A stretch of 64,000 bases of DNA. Source: Viridibacillus sp050278625. Its GTDB lineage: Bacteria > Bacillota > Bacilli > Bacillales_A > Planococcaceae. The stretch covers positions 1 through 64,000 of the forward strand of contig NZ_JBNNTI010000005.1 in NCBI RefSeq assembly GCF_050278625.1, read 5' to 3'. Under the pieces are notes generated by a model. That model made no database searches and was not told the origin of the DNA. It worked only from the letters and a program-made list of their open reading frames with translations. The translations under genes and the position numbers were made by a program. This document shows, piece after piece, positions 42,528-51,396 of this stretch (its first letter is position 1; each line of letters opens with the position of its first letter).

Positions 42528-42920
42528 ATGAAATACAATCGCCTGGAGTCGTTTCGCCATATTCTTCAAGAGCCAGTTAAAGCTGATTTCCGTTTGTGTA
42601 TGGATGGCAAAGAACAGGGTAAATTATCGAGTAAAGTCGACTGTTTGATTTTAGATATGAGTCCGAGTGGCTTGAAGTTATCGACATCATTAAATTTACC
42701 CGCGGAGAATTATATAATTCGAATGGAGTTGACGTTTATTCTTTATTCGAAGCCTATTCGTACTTTAGGTGAAGTTAAGTGGAAAAAATTTGATTATGGT
42801 TCATTTCTTTATGGTATTGATCTAGATGAAGATGAAGCGGTTGAAGAGATGATTATTTCAGAACTGAAAGCGAGACGACGTACCGAAGTAATTAAAAATA
42901 AAACGTCATCTGAGAATTAA
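42528..42920 (+). CDS. PilZ-like domain protein
   Basis: A 130-residue single-domain protein. The segment VDCLILDMSPSGLKLSTSLNL fits the (D/N)xSxxG part of the PilZ c-di-GMP fold, and GEVKWKKFDYGSFLYGIDL fits its later strands. The usual RxxxR motif before the barrel is not clear (SFRHILQEPVKADF), so c-di-GMP binding is uncertain. ATG after AGAAGGTG. It lies between the fliT terminator and hpf; the Cache-GGDEF-EAL gene 0.9 kb downstream could make or break its ligand. Confidence 0.6.
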   Translation: MKYNRLESFRHILQEPVKADFRLCMDGKEQGKLSSKVDCLILDMSPSGLKLSTSLNLPAENYIIRMELTFILYSKPIRTLGEVKWKKFDYGSFLYGIDLDEDEAVEEMIISELKARRRTEVIKNKTSSEN

Positions 42921-42979
42921 GTGTTCAATATTTCGACAAATTTCTACGAATTCCCTAAAATTTTTAAAAGTTTTTTCCG

Positions 42980-43012
42980 GTTTAAGAAGGAGTTTTTAGG
43001 GAAATGTAGAAT
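42980..43012 (+). promoter_or_regulatory. Overlapping sigma-B-like and sigma-H-like promoter of hpf
   Basis: GTTTAA (42980-42985), 13 bases, GGGAAA resembles sigma-B (GTTTAA/GGGTAT). GAAGGAGTT (42986-42994), 13 bases, AGAAT resembles sigma-H (RWAGGAXXT/HGAAT). The B. subtilis homologue yvyD is driven by both factors. Confidence 0.5.
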
Positions 43013-43047
43013 TAGTAAGACATGGTTGAAATAAAGGAGGAGTTTAC

Positions 43048-43605
43048 ATGCTAACATTTAACATTCGTGGTGAAAATATTGAGGTGACTCCAGCAATTCG
43101 AGAGTACGTTGAAAGCAAAATTCAAAAAATGGAGCGCTATTTCAACGAAGATTTCGAAGCAACTGCTAACGTTAACTTGAAGGTTTACAATGATAAGGCA
43201 ACCAAAGTTGAAGTAACGATTCCTATGAAAAACCTAACATTACGTGCTGAAGAGCGCAATGCAGATCTATATTCTGCAATTGATTTAATTATTGGCAAAC
43301 TTGAGCGACAAATTCGTAAACACAAAACAAAAGTGAATCGAAAATTCCGTGACCGTGAAGGTGTAGGCTATTACTTTGCTACAGTTCAATCATCGACAGC
43401 AACAGCTGTTGCTGAGGAAGAGGACGAATTAGCGATTGTGCGTACTAAACAGTTCTCATTAAAACCGATGGATCATGAGGAAGCTGTACTTCAAATGAAC
43501 CTACTTGGTCACGATTTCTTCATCTTTACAGATGCAGAGACAGATGGTACGAACATCGTCTACAAACGTAGCGACGGTAAATATGGCTTAATTGAAACTA
43601 ACTAA
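43048..43605 (+). CDS. hpf: Long-form ribosome hibernation promoting factor HPF
   Basis: Binds the 30S decoding site and dimerises ribosomes into inactive 100S particles in stationary phase. The 185-residue length and two domains mark the long form: N-terminal RaiA fold (NIRGENIEVTPAIREYVESKI, RAEERNADLYSAIDLIIGKLERQIRKHK cited in part) and C-terminal dimerisation domain (RTKQFSLKPMDHEEAVLQM, HDFFIFTDAETDGTNIVYKR). ATG after AAAGGAGGAG. Between fliT and secA as in B. subtilis. Confidence 0.95.
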   Translation: MLTFNIRGENIEVTPAIREYVESKIQKMERYFNEDFEATANVNLKVYNDKATKVEVTIPMKNLTLRAEERNADLYSAIDLIIGKLERQIRKHKTKVNRKFRDREGVGYYFATVQSSTATAVAEEEDELAIVRTKQFSLKPMDHEEAVLQMNLLGHDFFIFTDAETDGTNIVYKRSDGKYGLIETN

Positions 43606-43616
43606 CAAATTAATCT

Positions 43617-43652
43617 TTACACCCCTCGTTTAAAATGAGGGGTGTTTTTTTA
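43617..43652 (+). terminator. Terminator of hpf
   Basis: ACACCCCTC pairs with GAGGGGTGT (43637-43645) and is followed by a run of T. Confidence 0.92.
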
Positions 43653-43785
43653 TAAAAAAAGATTTACATAAAAAAATGCACAAAATACCTTTTTATTCCA
43701 AATGAATATTTATATTGCAATATTTATTCCATGTAATAAAATAGGTATATATTAGTTCCAATGTATTATAAGATGAGGTGTGTTA

Positions 43786-46179
43786 GTGGTTAAAAAGTTT
43801 TGGCTGAATGAAATAAGCTTTACTTGGAAAGTTTTAGTACCTATGTTAATTGTCGTACTTTCTTTTTTTATACTTACTGCAGCTTACACATATTCGAATA
43901 CAAAGAAAATACAATTACAGCTATTGGAAAAGGAACTTTCACTTGAAATTCAAAGTATTGAGAAACAATTTTCAAATGAGTTATTCCAGAAAAGATTGAT
44001 TACAGAGCGAGTTGGTGAAAAAAAAGAAGTAGGAGCATACTTACAGAAAGTAAATGCACGTGATACTGCGAAATTTTATGACCTAAATAAGTCTGTACAA
44101 AAATTATTAGATGATGCCAAAAGCAACAATAGTCATATTGATCGCATGTGGATTTCTGATGTTGATGGAGAAATTGCTGTAGGGAATTCAGGACTGTTGG
44201 CTGAGGATTTGATTGGTATAAAAAAGCGGTATTGGTTTACACTAGCTAAAAAAAATGAAGGCGTTTTTTATACAAAGCCCTATCAAAATGAACGTACGAA
44301 AACGCGTACTATTAGCGTAATTTATCCAATTATTAAAAATGATAAGAGACTAGGCTATATAGGTATTGATATGGCGCTAAGAAATCTTTTGCCTACTGCA
44401 AAATCAAGTGGAATCACAGGCGAGAATATCGTTCTTTTTTCATCAGATGGTCAAATATTATTCGATGAAAATCGAATGTGGCCATTATTTAAAAACGAGC
44501 ATATTCCTTTGAACGTAAGCTCTACTGTTCCAATTAATAGGGGCAAATATTATGTCGAATTACGCAAAGTAAGTAATAGTGATTGGGAAATGGGTGCTTA
44601 CGTCCAAGAAGAGAAGGTTTTAGCACCTTTAAAGGATTTCCAAAAGAGAATTATTTTTTTCTGGTTTATTGCAATTGTTTTTTTACTTGTTGTGATTAAG
44701 GCTGTGATGTCCTACGCAATGAGAGATTTCAACTCCGTTGTAGACCAATTAAAGTATATTGAAAAGGGAGATTTTACAAAGAAAATCAATGTTCATAGTA
44801 GAGATGAAATAGGAAGAATAGCAGATGCAGCGGAATATATGGGTCAACAATTACATAAGCAGATGGAAATTTTGAATTTTCAAGCAAGCTTTGATATGCT
44901 AACAAAACTACCAAATCGTAGCTCCATTGAGCGTCGGATAGATGTCGGAATTCGTCATTGTCGCTTGCGAAATGAAGGAATGACTGTCGCTTTTATTGAT
45001 GTAGATAATTTCAAAGAAGTAAACGATACTCATGGTCATGCTTTTGGTGATGAGTTATTAATTCAAGTTGGGCAACGAGTGCAAACGATGTTAAGTAAAA
45101 ATAAATATTTAGGTCGCTTCGGTGGGGACGAATTTATACTATTACTTAAATCAAATTGTGAGGTAGCAACTCGACGTAAACTAAACGACATACTACAACT
45201 ATTTAATGAACCATTCGATTTGAACGGTCATGATATATACGCCACTGCTTCTATAGGTGTTGCAAGATATCCGAGTGATAGCATAACAAGATCAGGTTTA
45301 TTGGCGAAGGCAGATACGGCTCTTTTTGAAGCTAAAAAGCAGGGGCGAAACCGAATTGAATTTTTTCAAGGTGAGATGCAAGAGAGCTTTGAAAAGAAGA
45401 TGCGTTTGGAGGCTGGGTTACGAACAGCACTTGAGAATAATGAGTTCGAGTTATTTTATCAACCGCAATTTAATTTCTCTTTAGGTTATATGGAAAGTGC
45501 AGAAGCCTTAATTCGTTGGAATCATCCAGAATGGGGAATGGTGTCACCTGATGAATTTATCCCTTTAGCGGAGAGTTCTGGTCATATACGTTCGATTGGT
45601 GCTTGGGTCATTGACGAAGGAATTAAGATGGCGAAGATGCTAAAGCAGCATTATCCGAGACTACATCACATTGGTTTAAATGTTAGTTCGGTGCAACTAA
45701 GAGAACGGAATTTTGTAGAGCAAGTAAAAACGGCGCTTGCAAAATATAATATTGAGCCTTCTTTAATTGAGTTAGAAATTACAGAATCTGTTGTCATCGA
45801 TCGATTAGAGGAAACAATTGAAAAACTTTCAGCGTTAAAAGAACTAGGGATTGCTCTTGCTCTAGATGATTTTGGAACAGGTTATTCTTCACTCAATTAT
45901 TTACGTCGCTTACCAATTGATCAAGTAAAGCTAGATCGCTCATTTATTCAAGAAATGGACGAGGACCCTAAAAAGGCAACAATGGTGCATTATATTATTG
46001 AAATGGCACATAGTTTAGGACTAAGAGTGGTGGCAGAAGGCGTTGAAACAGAGAAGCAAATGCAGATGTTAAATACGCTACAAGTGGACAAGGTGCAAGG
46101 GTATTTTTATAGTAGACCTATAACACAAGAAGGACTTTTCACATTTGTAGATGAAAAATATGGAGAAATTCAATTGTAA
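43786..46179 (+). CDS. Cache-HAMP-GGDEF-EAL protein (c-di-GMP cyclase/phosphodiesterase)
   Basis: A 797-residue membrane sensor: TM1 (about 15-38), an extracellular Cache-type domain (MWISDVDGEIAVGNSG, GVFYTKPYQNERT, VIYPIIKNDKRLGYIGIDM cited in part), TM2 (about 286-306), HAMP, then GGDEF intact as RFGGDEF (near residue 446) and EAL intact: EALIRW (near 573), LNVSS, ELEITES, DDFGTGYSS, KLDRSFI, VAEGVET. Both activities look possible on paper; which dominates is unknown. GTG at 43786 is seven bases from GAGG. Lies between hpf and secA, where B. subtilis has no such gene. Confidence 0.92.
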   Translation: MVKKFWLNEISFTWKVLVPMLIVVLSFFILTAAYTYSNTKKIQLQLLEKELSLEIQSIEKQFSNELFQKRLITERVGEKKEVGAYLQKVNARDTAKFYDLNKSVQKLLDDAKSNNSHIDRMWISDVDGEIAVGNSGLLAEDLIGIKKRYWFTLAKKNEGVFYTKPYQNERTKTRTISVIYPIIKNDKRLGYIGIDMALRNLLPTAKSSGITGENIVLFSSDGQILFDENRMWPLFKNEHIPLNVSSTVPINRGKYYVELRKVSNSDWEMGAYVQEEKVLAPLKDFQKRIIFFWFIAIVFLLVVIKAVMSYAMRDFNSVVDQLKYIEKGDFTKKINVHSRDEIGRIADAAEYMGQQLHKQMEILNFQASFDMLTKLPNRSSIERRIDVGIRHCRLRNEGMTVAFIDVDNFKEVNDTHGHAFGDELLIQVGQRVQTMLSKNKYLGRFGGDEFILLLKSNCEVATRRKLNDILQLFNEPFDLNGHDIYATASIGVARYPSDSITRSGLLAKADTALFEAKKQGRNRIEFFQGEMQESFEKKMRLEAGLRTALENNEFELFYQPQFNFSLGYMESAEALIRWNHPEWGMVSPDEFIPLAESSGHIRSIGAWVIDEGIKMAKMLKQHYPRLHHIGLNVSSVQLRERNFVEQVKTALAKYNIEPSLIELEITESVVIDRLEETIEKLSALKELGIALALDDFGTGYSSLNYLRRLPIDQVKLDRSFIQEMDEDPKKATMVHYIIEMAHSLGLRVVAEGVETEKQMQMLNTLQVDKVQGYFYSRPITQEGLFTFVDEKYGEIQL

Positions 46180-46257
46180 AATAACTACGGTTCATTTGCA
46201 CTAAGCATCAAATCAGTGTTAAAATGAACTTTGAGACTATATGGGATGTGAAGATAA

Positions 46258-48768
46258 ATGCTTGGCATATTAAATAAAGTTTTCGATTTTAATAAACGTG
46301 AAATTAAACACTTAACAAAAGTTGCAGATGCAGTTGAGGCGTTTGCTGGACAAATAGAGAAATTATCTGATGAAGAATTGAAAGCAAAAACAGAAGAATT
46401 TAAAGAACGCTATGCGAATGGTGAAGATTTAGATTCGCTTCGTCCTGAGGCATTTGCCGTTGTTCGTGAAGGAGCTCGCCGTGTTTTAGGTATGTTCCCA
46501 TTCCGCGTACAGCTTATGGGGGGAGGTACTCTTCATGAAGGTAATATCGCAGAGATGAAAACTGGTGAAGGTAAAACGTTAACTTCTACTTTACCTGTTT
46601 ACTTAAATGCGATTACTGGTAAAGGTGTACACGTGATTACGGTCAACGAATACCTTGCAAGTCGTGATGCTTCACAAATGGGTGAACTTTATGAATTCCT
46701 TGGTTTAACTGTAGGGTTGAACTTAAATAGTTTAACTAAAGATGAAAAGCGTGAAGCATATAATTGTGATATTACTTACAGTACTAATAATGAATTAGGG
46801 TTCGATTACTTACGTGACAACATGGTTCTTTATAAAGAAGAACGTGTGCAACGTCCACTTTTCTATGCTGTAATTGATGAAATTGACTCCATCTTAATTG
46901 ATGAAGCACGGACACCGTTGATTATTTCTGGACAAGCTGCGAAATCAGCTCAACTGTACAAACAATCAAATGCATTCGTACGTACATTAAAAATAGAAGA
47001 AGACTATACGTATGAAGAACAGACAAAAGGTGTTACGTTAACAGAGCAAGGTATTGAAAAAGCTGAAGGTGCATTCAATATCGACAACCTTTTTGATCTA
47101 ACACATGTCGGTTTAAACCATGCAATTAACCAATCGTTAAAAGCACATGCTTCAATGCATCTTGATGTAGACTATGTTGTTCAAGAAGGTGAAATTGTTA
47201 TCGTTGACTCTTTCACAGGTCGTTTAATGGATGGTCGTCGTTATAGCGATGGTCTTCACCAAGCAATCGAGGCGAAAGAAGGTCTTGAGATTCAAAATGA
47301 ATCCATGACAATGGCAACGATTACGTTCCAAAACTACTTCCGTATGTATGAAAAGTTGTCTGGTATGACAGGTACTGCGAAAACAGAAGAAGAGGAATTC
47401 CGTAACATTTACAATATGCAAGTTGTAACAATTCCTACAAATAAACCGATTGCTCGTGATGATCGTCCGGATTTAATTTACGCTTCAATGAAGGGTAAAT
47501 TTGAAGCTGTTGCAGATGACATTGCAGAACGTCATAAAAACAAGCAACCAGTTCTAGTAGGAACAGTTGCAATTGAAACATCAGAATTAATCTCGCATTT
47601 ACTTACAAAACGTGGCATTCCACATGAAGTATTAAATGCAAAAAACCATGAACGCGAAGCTGAAATTATTGCAGATGCCGGTTCAAAAGGTTCTGTTACA
47701 ATTGCGACGAACATGGCTGGTCGTGGTACAGATATTAAATTAGCTGATGGAGTATTAGATATCGGCGGTTTAGCTGTAATTGGTACTGAACGTCATGAAT
47801 CACGTCGTATTGATAATCAGTTACGTGGTCGTGCTGGTCGTCAAGGTGACCCTGGTGTGACTCAGTTCTATCTTTCTCTTGAAGATGAATTAATGCGTCG
47901 TTTCGGTTCTGATAACATGAAGAATATGATGACTAAACTAGGCATGGATGATTCTCAACCAATTCAATCTGGTATGGTATCTCGTGCTGTGGAATCTGCG
48001 CAAAAACGTGTTGAAGGTAATAACTTCGACTCTCGTAAGCGTTTATTACAATATGATGATGTTATGCGTCAACAACGTGAAATTATCTATAAAGAACGTT
48101 ACGAAGTTCTTGAAACTGATAATATGCGCAATTTAGTTGAAACGATGATTGATGAAGTATTAGTAAACACAGTTAGCGCTTATACTTCAGCAGATTCGAC
48201 AAATGATTGGAACTTAAAAGCAATAGAAGACTTCGTTGCAGCGAATTTATTACCTGAAGGGGTTATTACCGTTGAAGATTTACAAGGTAAATCAGTTGAT
48301 GGTATTTTAGATGAAATTCGCGAAGAAATTAAAGCTCATTATGATGAGAAAGAGGCAGAACTTTCACCAGAGCGTATGCGTGAGTTTGAAAAAGTTATTT
48401 TACTTCGTGCAATTGACTCTAAATGGATCGATCATATCGATGCTATGGATCAATTACGTCAAGGTATCCATTTACGTGCATACGGTCAAACTGATCCACT
48501 TCGCGAATACCAACAAGAAGGTTTCGAAATGTTCGATGCTATGGTTGAAGCTATCCGTATAGATGTTTCAAAATATGCGATGAAAGCTGAAATCCGTAGT
48601 AATCTAGAACGTGAAGAGGTGGCGAAAGGCCAAGCTGTTAACCCTAAAGAAGACGGCGAAACAGTGAAGAAAAAACCAGTCCGCAGCAAGGATGCTAACA
48701 TTGGTCGTAATGATTTATGTCCTTGTGGTAGCGGTAAAAAATATAAAAACTGTCACGGTGCAGTATAA
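46258..48768 (+). CDS. secA: Preprotein translocase ATPase SecA
   Basis: Motor of Sec-dependent export. The 836 residues contain MKTGEGKT (Walker A), VIDEIDSILIDEARTPLIISG (DEAD variant, cited in part), the preprotein cross-linking domain, NMAGRGTDIKL and RGRAGRQGDPG of the second motor domain, the helical wing, and the C-terminal zinc site CPCGSGKKYKNCHG that binds lipid/SecB. ATG follows GGGATGTGA. Housekeeping, full length, immediately before prfB as in other Bacillales. Confidence 0.98.
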   Translation: MLGILNKVFDFNKREIKHLTKVADAVEAFAGQIEKLSDEELKAKTEEFKERYANGEDLDSLRPEAFAVVREGARRVLGMFPFRVQLMGGGTLHEGNIAEMKTGEGKTLTSTLPVYLNAITGKGVHVITVNEYLASRDASQMGELYEFLGLTVGLNLNSLTKDEKREAYNCDITYSTNNELGFDYLRDNMVLYKEERVQRPLFYAVIDEIDSILIDEARTPLIISGQAAKSAQLYKQSNAFVRTLKIEEDYTYEEQTKGVTLTEQGIEKAEGAFNIDNLFDLTHVGLNHAINQSLKAHASMHLDVDYVVQEGEIVIVDSFTGRLMDGRRYSDGLHQAIEAKEGLEIQNESMTMATITFQNYFRMYEKLSGMTGTAKTEEEEFRNIYNMQVVTIPTNKPIARDDRPDLIYASMKGKFEAVADDIAERHKNKQPVLVGTVAIETSELISHLLTKRGIPHEVLNAKNHEREAEIIADAGSKGSVTIATNMAGRGTDIKLADGVLDIGGLAVIGTERHESRRIDNQLRGRAGRQGDPGVTQFYLSLEDELMRRFGSDNMKNMMTKLGMDDSQPIQSGMVSRAVESAQKRVEGNNFDSRKRLLQYDDVMRQQREIIYKERYEVLETDNMRNLVETMIDEVLVNTVSAYTSADSTNDWNLKAIEDFVAANLLPEGVITVEDLQGKSVDGILDEIREEIKAHYDEKEAELSPERMREFEKVILLRAIDSKWIDHIDAMDQLRQGIHLRAYGQTDPLREYQQEGFEMFDAMVEAIRIDVSKYAMKAEIRSNLEREEVAKGQAVNPKEDGETVKKKPVRSKDANIGRNDLCPCGSGKKYKNCHGAV

Positions 48769-48810
48769 TAATGCCTAATTGTATGATTAAATGAATAGGT
48801 GGCAACTAAC

Positions 48811-48845
48811 AAAACATGGGGGGATTTTATCCTCTCATGTTTTAT
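48811..48845 (+). terminator. Hairpin between secA and prfB
   Basis: AAAACATGGGGGGAT pairs with ATCCTCTCATGTTTT (two G-U pairs) around a three-base loop. The T-tail is short, so termination may be partial and prfB may depend on read-through. Confidence 0.6.
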
Positions 48846-48918
48846 GCCGTCCTAAGGGGAATCATGTAGGCGCAGATTATTGTGAAATAATCAAACCAAA
48901 TTTGGAGGAATACAATCA

Positions 48919-50020
48919 ATGTTTGAATTAGCAGACGTGCGTAACGAGTTAGACAATTCAGCTAAGAAATTAGCGGACTTCAGGGGGTCTCTTTGACTTA
49001 GAAAACAAAGAGGCACGAATACAAGAATTTGATGAATTAATGCTTGAACCAGAATTTTGGAACAATCAACAACAAGCACAAAATATTATTAATGAGTCAA
49101 AAGGCTTGAAAGAAATTGTGAATGAATATAAAGAATTAGAAGATACGCAAGAAAACTTAGAAATGACACTAGAACTATTACGTGAAGAACCTGATGAAGA
49201 ATTACAAGAAGATTTAGGCGTTGAGTTAAAAGAGTTCGTAGCAAAATTAAAAGAATTTGAACTACAATTGTTATTAAGTGAACCTTATGATAAAAACAAT
49301 GCAATCTTGGAACTTCACCCAGGAGCTGGTGGTACCGAGTCTCAAGATTGGGGTTCGATGTTATTACGTATGTATACTCGTTGGGCTGAAAAACGCGGCT
49401 TTAAAGTAGAAACAATGGATTATTTACCTGGTGATGAAGCTGGCATCAAGTCAGTTACATTAGCAATCAAAGGGCATAATGCATATGGCTATTTAAAAGC
49501 TGAAAAAGGCGTTCACCGTCTTGTACGTATTTCGCCATTCGATTCATCGGGTCGTCGCCATACTTCATTCGTATCATGTGATGTGATGCCTGAATTCAAC
49601 GACGAAATTGAAATTGAAGTTCGTACCGAGGACTTGAAAATTGATACGTACCGTGCAACCGGTGCTGGTGGTCAGCATATTAACACAACTGACTCCGCTG
49701 TTCGTATTACACATTTACCAACAAATACAGTTGTTCAATGTCAGGCTGAACGTTCACAAATTAAGAACCGTGAAAAAGCAATGGGTATGTTAAAAGCTAA
49801 ATTGTATCAATTGAAAATTGATGAACAACAAGCAGAATTGGATGAAATTCGTGGAGAACAAAAAGAAATTGGCTGGGGTAGTCAAATTCGTTCATACGTA
49901 TTCCACCCATACTCAATGGTAAAAGACCACCGCACAAGTGCTGAAACAGGAAATGTGCAAAATGTTATGGACGGTGACATTGATCAATTTATCAATGCTT
50001 ACTTACGTTCTAAACTTTAA
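48919..50020 (+). CDS. prfB: Peptide chain release factor 2 (programmed +1 frameshift)
   Basis: RF2 releases peptides at UGA and UAA. Translation starts at ATG 48919 (after TTGGAGG) and reads 25 codons to an in-frame TGA at 48994-48996; a +1 slip at CTT joins it to the main frame from 48995 for a total of 366 residues. The main part carries the anticodon-like SPF motif (RISPFDSSG) and the GGQ loop (GAGGQHINTTDSAVRI). The stop codon lies inside the arm of a structured repeat. Full length and functional on this reading. Confidence 0.97.
48982..48997 (+). promoter_or_regulatory. RF2 programmed-frameshift site
   Basis: AGGGGG-TCT-CTT-TGA-C: an internal Shine-Dalgarno three bases before the slippery CTT and a weak TGAC stop. 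When RF2 is scarce the ribosome slips +1 and makes RF2, an autoregulatory loop. Confidence 0.97.
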
Positions 50021-50122
50021 CTTCTTTCAGCAGAAGTCTCCCACCTCTATAGGTGGTGAGATGAATGCGGATTTAAGCTGCTTTTCAGCGGGTGTCCAAA
50101 CACCCGCTGAAAGAAGTTAAAG
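50015..50122. repeat. Structured palindromic repeat overlapping the prfB stop codon
   Basis: CTTTAACTTCTTTCAGC (50015-50031) is a perfect 17-base inverted repeat of 50106-50122. Inside are CCACCT-CTAT-AGGTGG (50041-50056) and CAGCGGGTGT-CCAA-ACACCCGCTG (50086-50109, ten-base stem). The left arm includes the prfB TAA (50018-50020). No coding capacity; it looks like a small MITE or IS-derived end. Confidence 0.8.
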
Positions 50123-50209
50123 CCTCCGGCGGATGTCACGGAATCGGAAAGGAGTTCTTTGTGCAAGCACAAAGCCGATTCCGGACACAATTATGCCGAG
50201 GCATAATTG
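50123..50209. repeat. Second structured block downstream of prfB
   Basis: GGAATCGG...CTTTGTGC and GCACAAAG-CCGATTCC nest into one long hairpin, and CAATTATGCC-GA-GGCATAATTG (50188-50209) is a perfect ten-base palindrome. GC content of the first part is above the surroundings. It is a distinct unit joined to the previous repeat, probably a dispersed intergenic repeat. Confidence 0.7.
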
Positions 50210-50221
50210 ATTTTAACTATG

Positions 50222-50262
50222 AAAAGCCATTCGACGGTGTAATTCGTTGAATGGCTTTTTTG
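50222..50262 (+). terminator. Terminator of prfB, displaced 200 bases downstream
   Basis: AAAAGCCATTC pairs with GAATGGCTTTT, followed by more T. The two structured blocks lie between it and the prfB stop. Confidence 0.9.
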
Positions 50263-50355
50263 CAAGTAAAAAGGGTATGCTTCTTACTTGCAATTTCTTA
50301 TAAACGTAGTAAAATATAAAATAAGAACAAATGTTCTTATTTTGGAGGTGGAAGC

Positions 50356-50733
50356 ATGTCGCGTATCCCAAATGAAGCTCTTGTAGTGCTTGAAACAGTT
50401 ATTTACTTACCAATGGTACTTTCCATTTTAGAAAGAGACTGTAAAGCATTTGAACAAGGAACATTCAAATTGAAGCGGCCATATATCGATTTAGTGCATA
50501 AAGCGATGAAACAGGTGCAAAGTGAATTAAATGCAGCTCATCAATATTTGCAAAAAAACCGGCTTAAAATTATGCGAGGAAATCGTGATGAGTTATTTTC
50601 TGAATATATCTTTGTTTACAATAATACTGAAGAACATCGCAGGTATTCTAATATTCGATTACGTAACCGAGTAGAAGAACTGTTAACAATATATTTAACA
50701 CAAGTCCAATTTAAAAAAGAGAAGGACGTTTAA
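50356..50733 (+). CDS. YhjD-like conserved Bacillales protein
   Basis: A 125-residue, mostly helical cytoplasmic protein of unknown function. ALVVLETVIYLPMVLSILERD and FKLKRPYIDLVHKAMKQVQ match what I recall of the YhjD family; FSEYIFVYNNTEEHRRYSNIRLRNRVEELL (in part) is its C-terminal pattern. ATG after TTGGAGGTGG. Its last 23 bases overlap, tail to tail, the convergent comK-like gene. Confidence 0.6.
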   Translation: MSRIPNEALVVLETVIYLPMVLSILERDCKAFEQGTFKLKRPYIDLVHKAMKQVQSELNAAHQYLQKNRLKIMRGNRDELFSEYIFVYNNTEEHRRYSNIRLRNRVEELLTIYLTQVQFKKEKDV

Positions 50734-51202
50734 TCTCAAAACGTTGCTGTAAAAAGTATGCCATCGCTAGTTGAGTTCTCATTGTGATAACTGAAACGTC
50801 TACTTCTATATCTTGTCCGTTTTTAAACGAAACAAGACTTCTTGAAGGACCAGCGTCTTCAAAAAACTCAATTGCATGCATAGCAAACCAAACATTATAG
50901 TGCGAATTTGGCGATAAAGTGGGCATGAAAATACAAGGTGTACCATAATCATATGCAACAACAATGGGTAGTTTATGGCGTGCGCCAAGATATTCTTTTG
51001 ACTTGTTAGTAGCAAGCTTAAAAGAAGTACCATAGTCAGAACAAGATTTATGGATTACTCGAGATGGTCTTGCATCTACAAGAAATTCCCTCTCCTTTTC
51101 AATTACTCTCGTGTAAATGCTATTACCCTCAAAAACTGGCATAAGTGCAAACGTACTAAAAGACAAAGTAAAATTAGATAATTTTGTAATTTTTTCTTCC
51201 AA
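50711..51202 (-). CDS. comK: ComK-family competence transcription factor, copy 2
   Basis: A 163-residue second ComK. It has the closer match to B. subtilis ComK: ALMPVFEGNSIYTRVIEKERE, ARPSRVIHKSCSDYGTSFKLA, HKLPIVVAYDYGTPCIFMPTLSP, LVSFKNGQDIEVDVSV, MAYFLQQRFEIK (each in part). It lacks the roughly 30-residue C-terminal extension of the B. subtilis protein. TTG start after AGGGGG. It is convergent with and overlaps the YhjD-like gene. No ComK box was recognised upstream. Confidence 0.85.
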   Translation of the reverse strand: MEEKITKLSNFTLSFSTFALMPVFEGNSIYTRVIEKEREFLVDARPSRVIHKSCSDYGTSFKLATNKSKEYLGARHKLPIVVAYDYGTPCIFMPTLSPNSHYNVWFAMHAIEFFEDAGPSRSLVSFKNGQDIEVDVSVITMRTQLAMAYFLQQRFEIKRPSLF

Positions 51203-51396
51203 TCTATATTCCCCCTTTCGAAAATAATCGAAATTAGTATAATTTCACTATCATTTTAACTATAATTGGTATAAAGTGCAACGAATAAATGGAATATAAC
51301 AATGAAAAACCCTAAATATTACCTAATATATAAAATAAGATTGCTTATTTATCTGAAATTTCTTATAATAGAAAAAAGGCATTCGAGGTGAGATCG

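Noticed and set aside
48811..48845. Riboswitch between secA and prfB
   Set aside because: Only one simple hairpin is visible; there is no conserved multi-stem core.
48994..48996. prfB as a pseudogene because of an early in-frame TGA
   Set aside because: The stop sits in the exact programmed-frameshift context and the downstream frame is full length.
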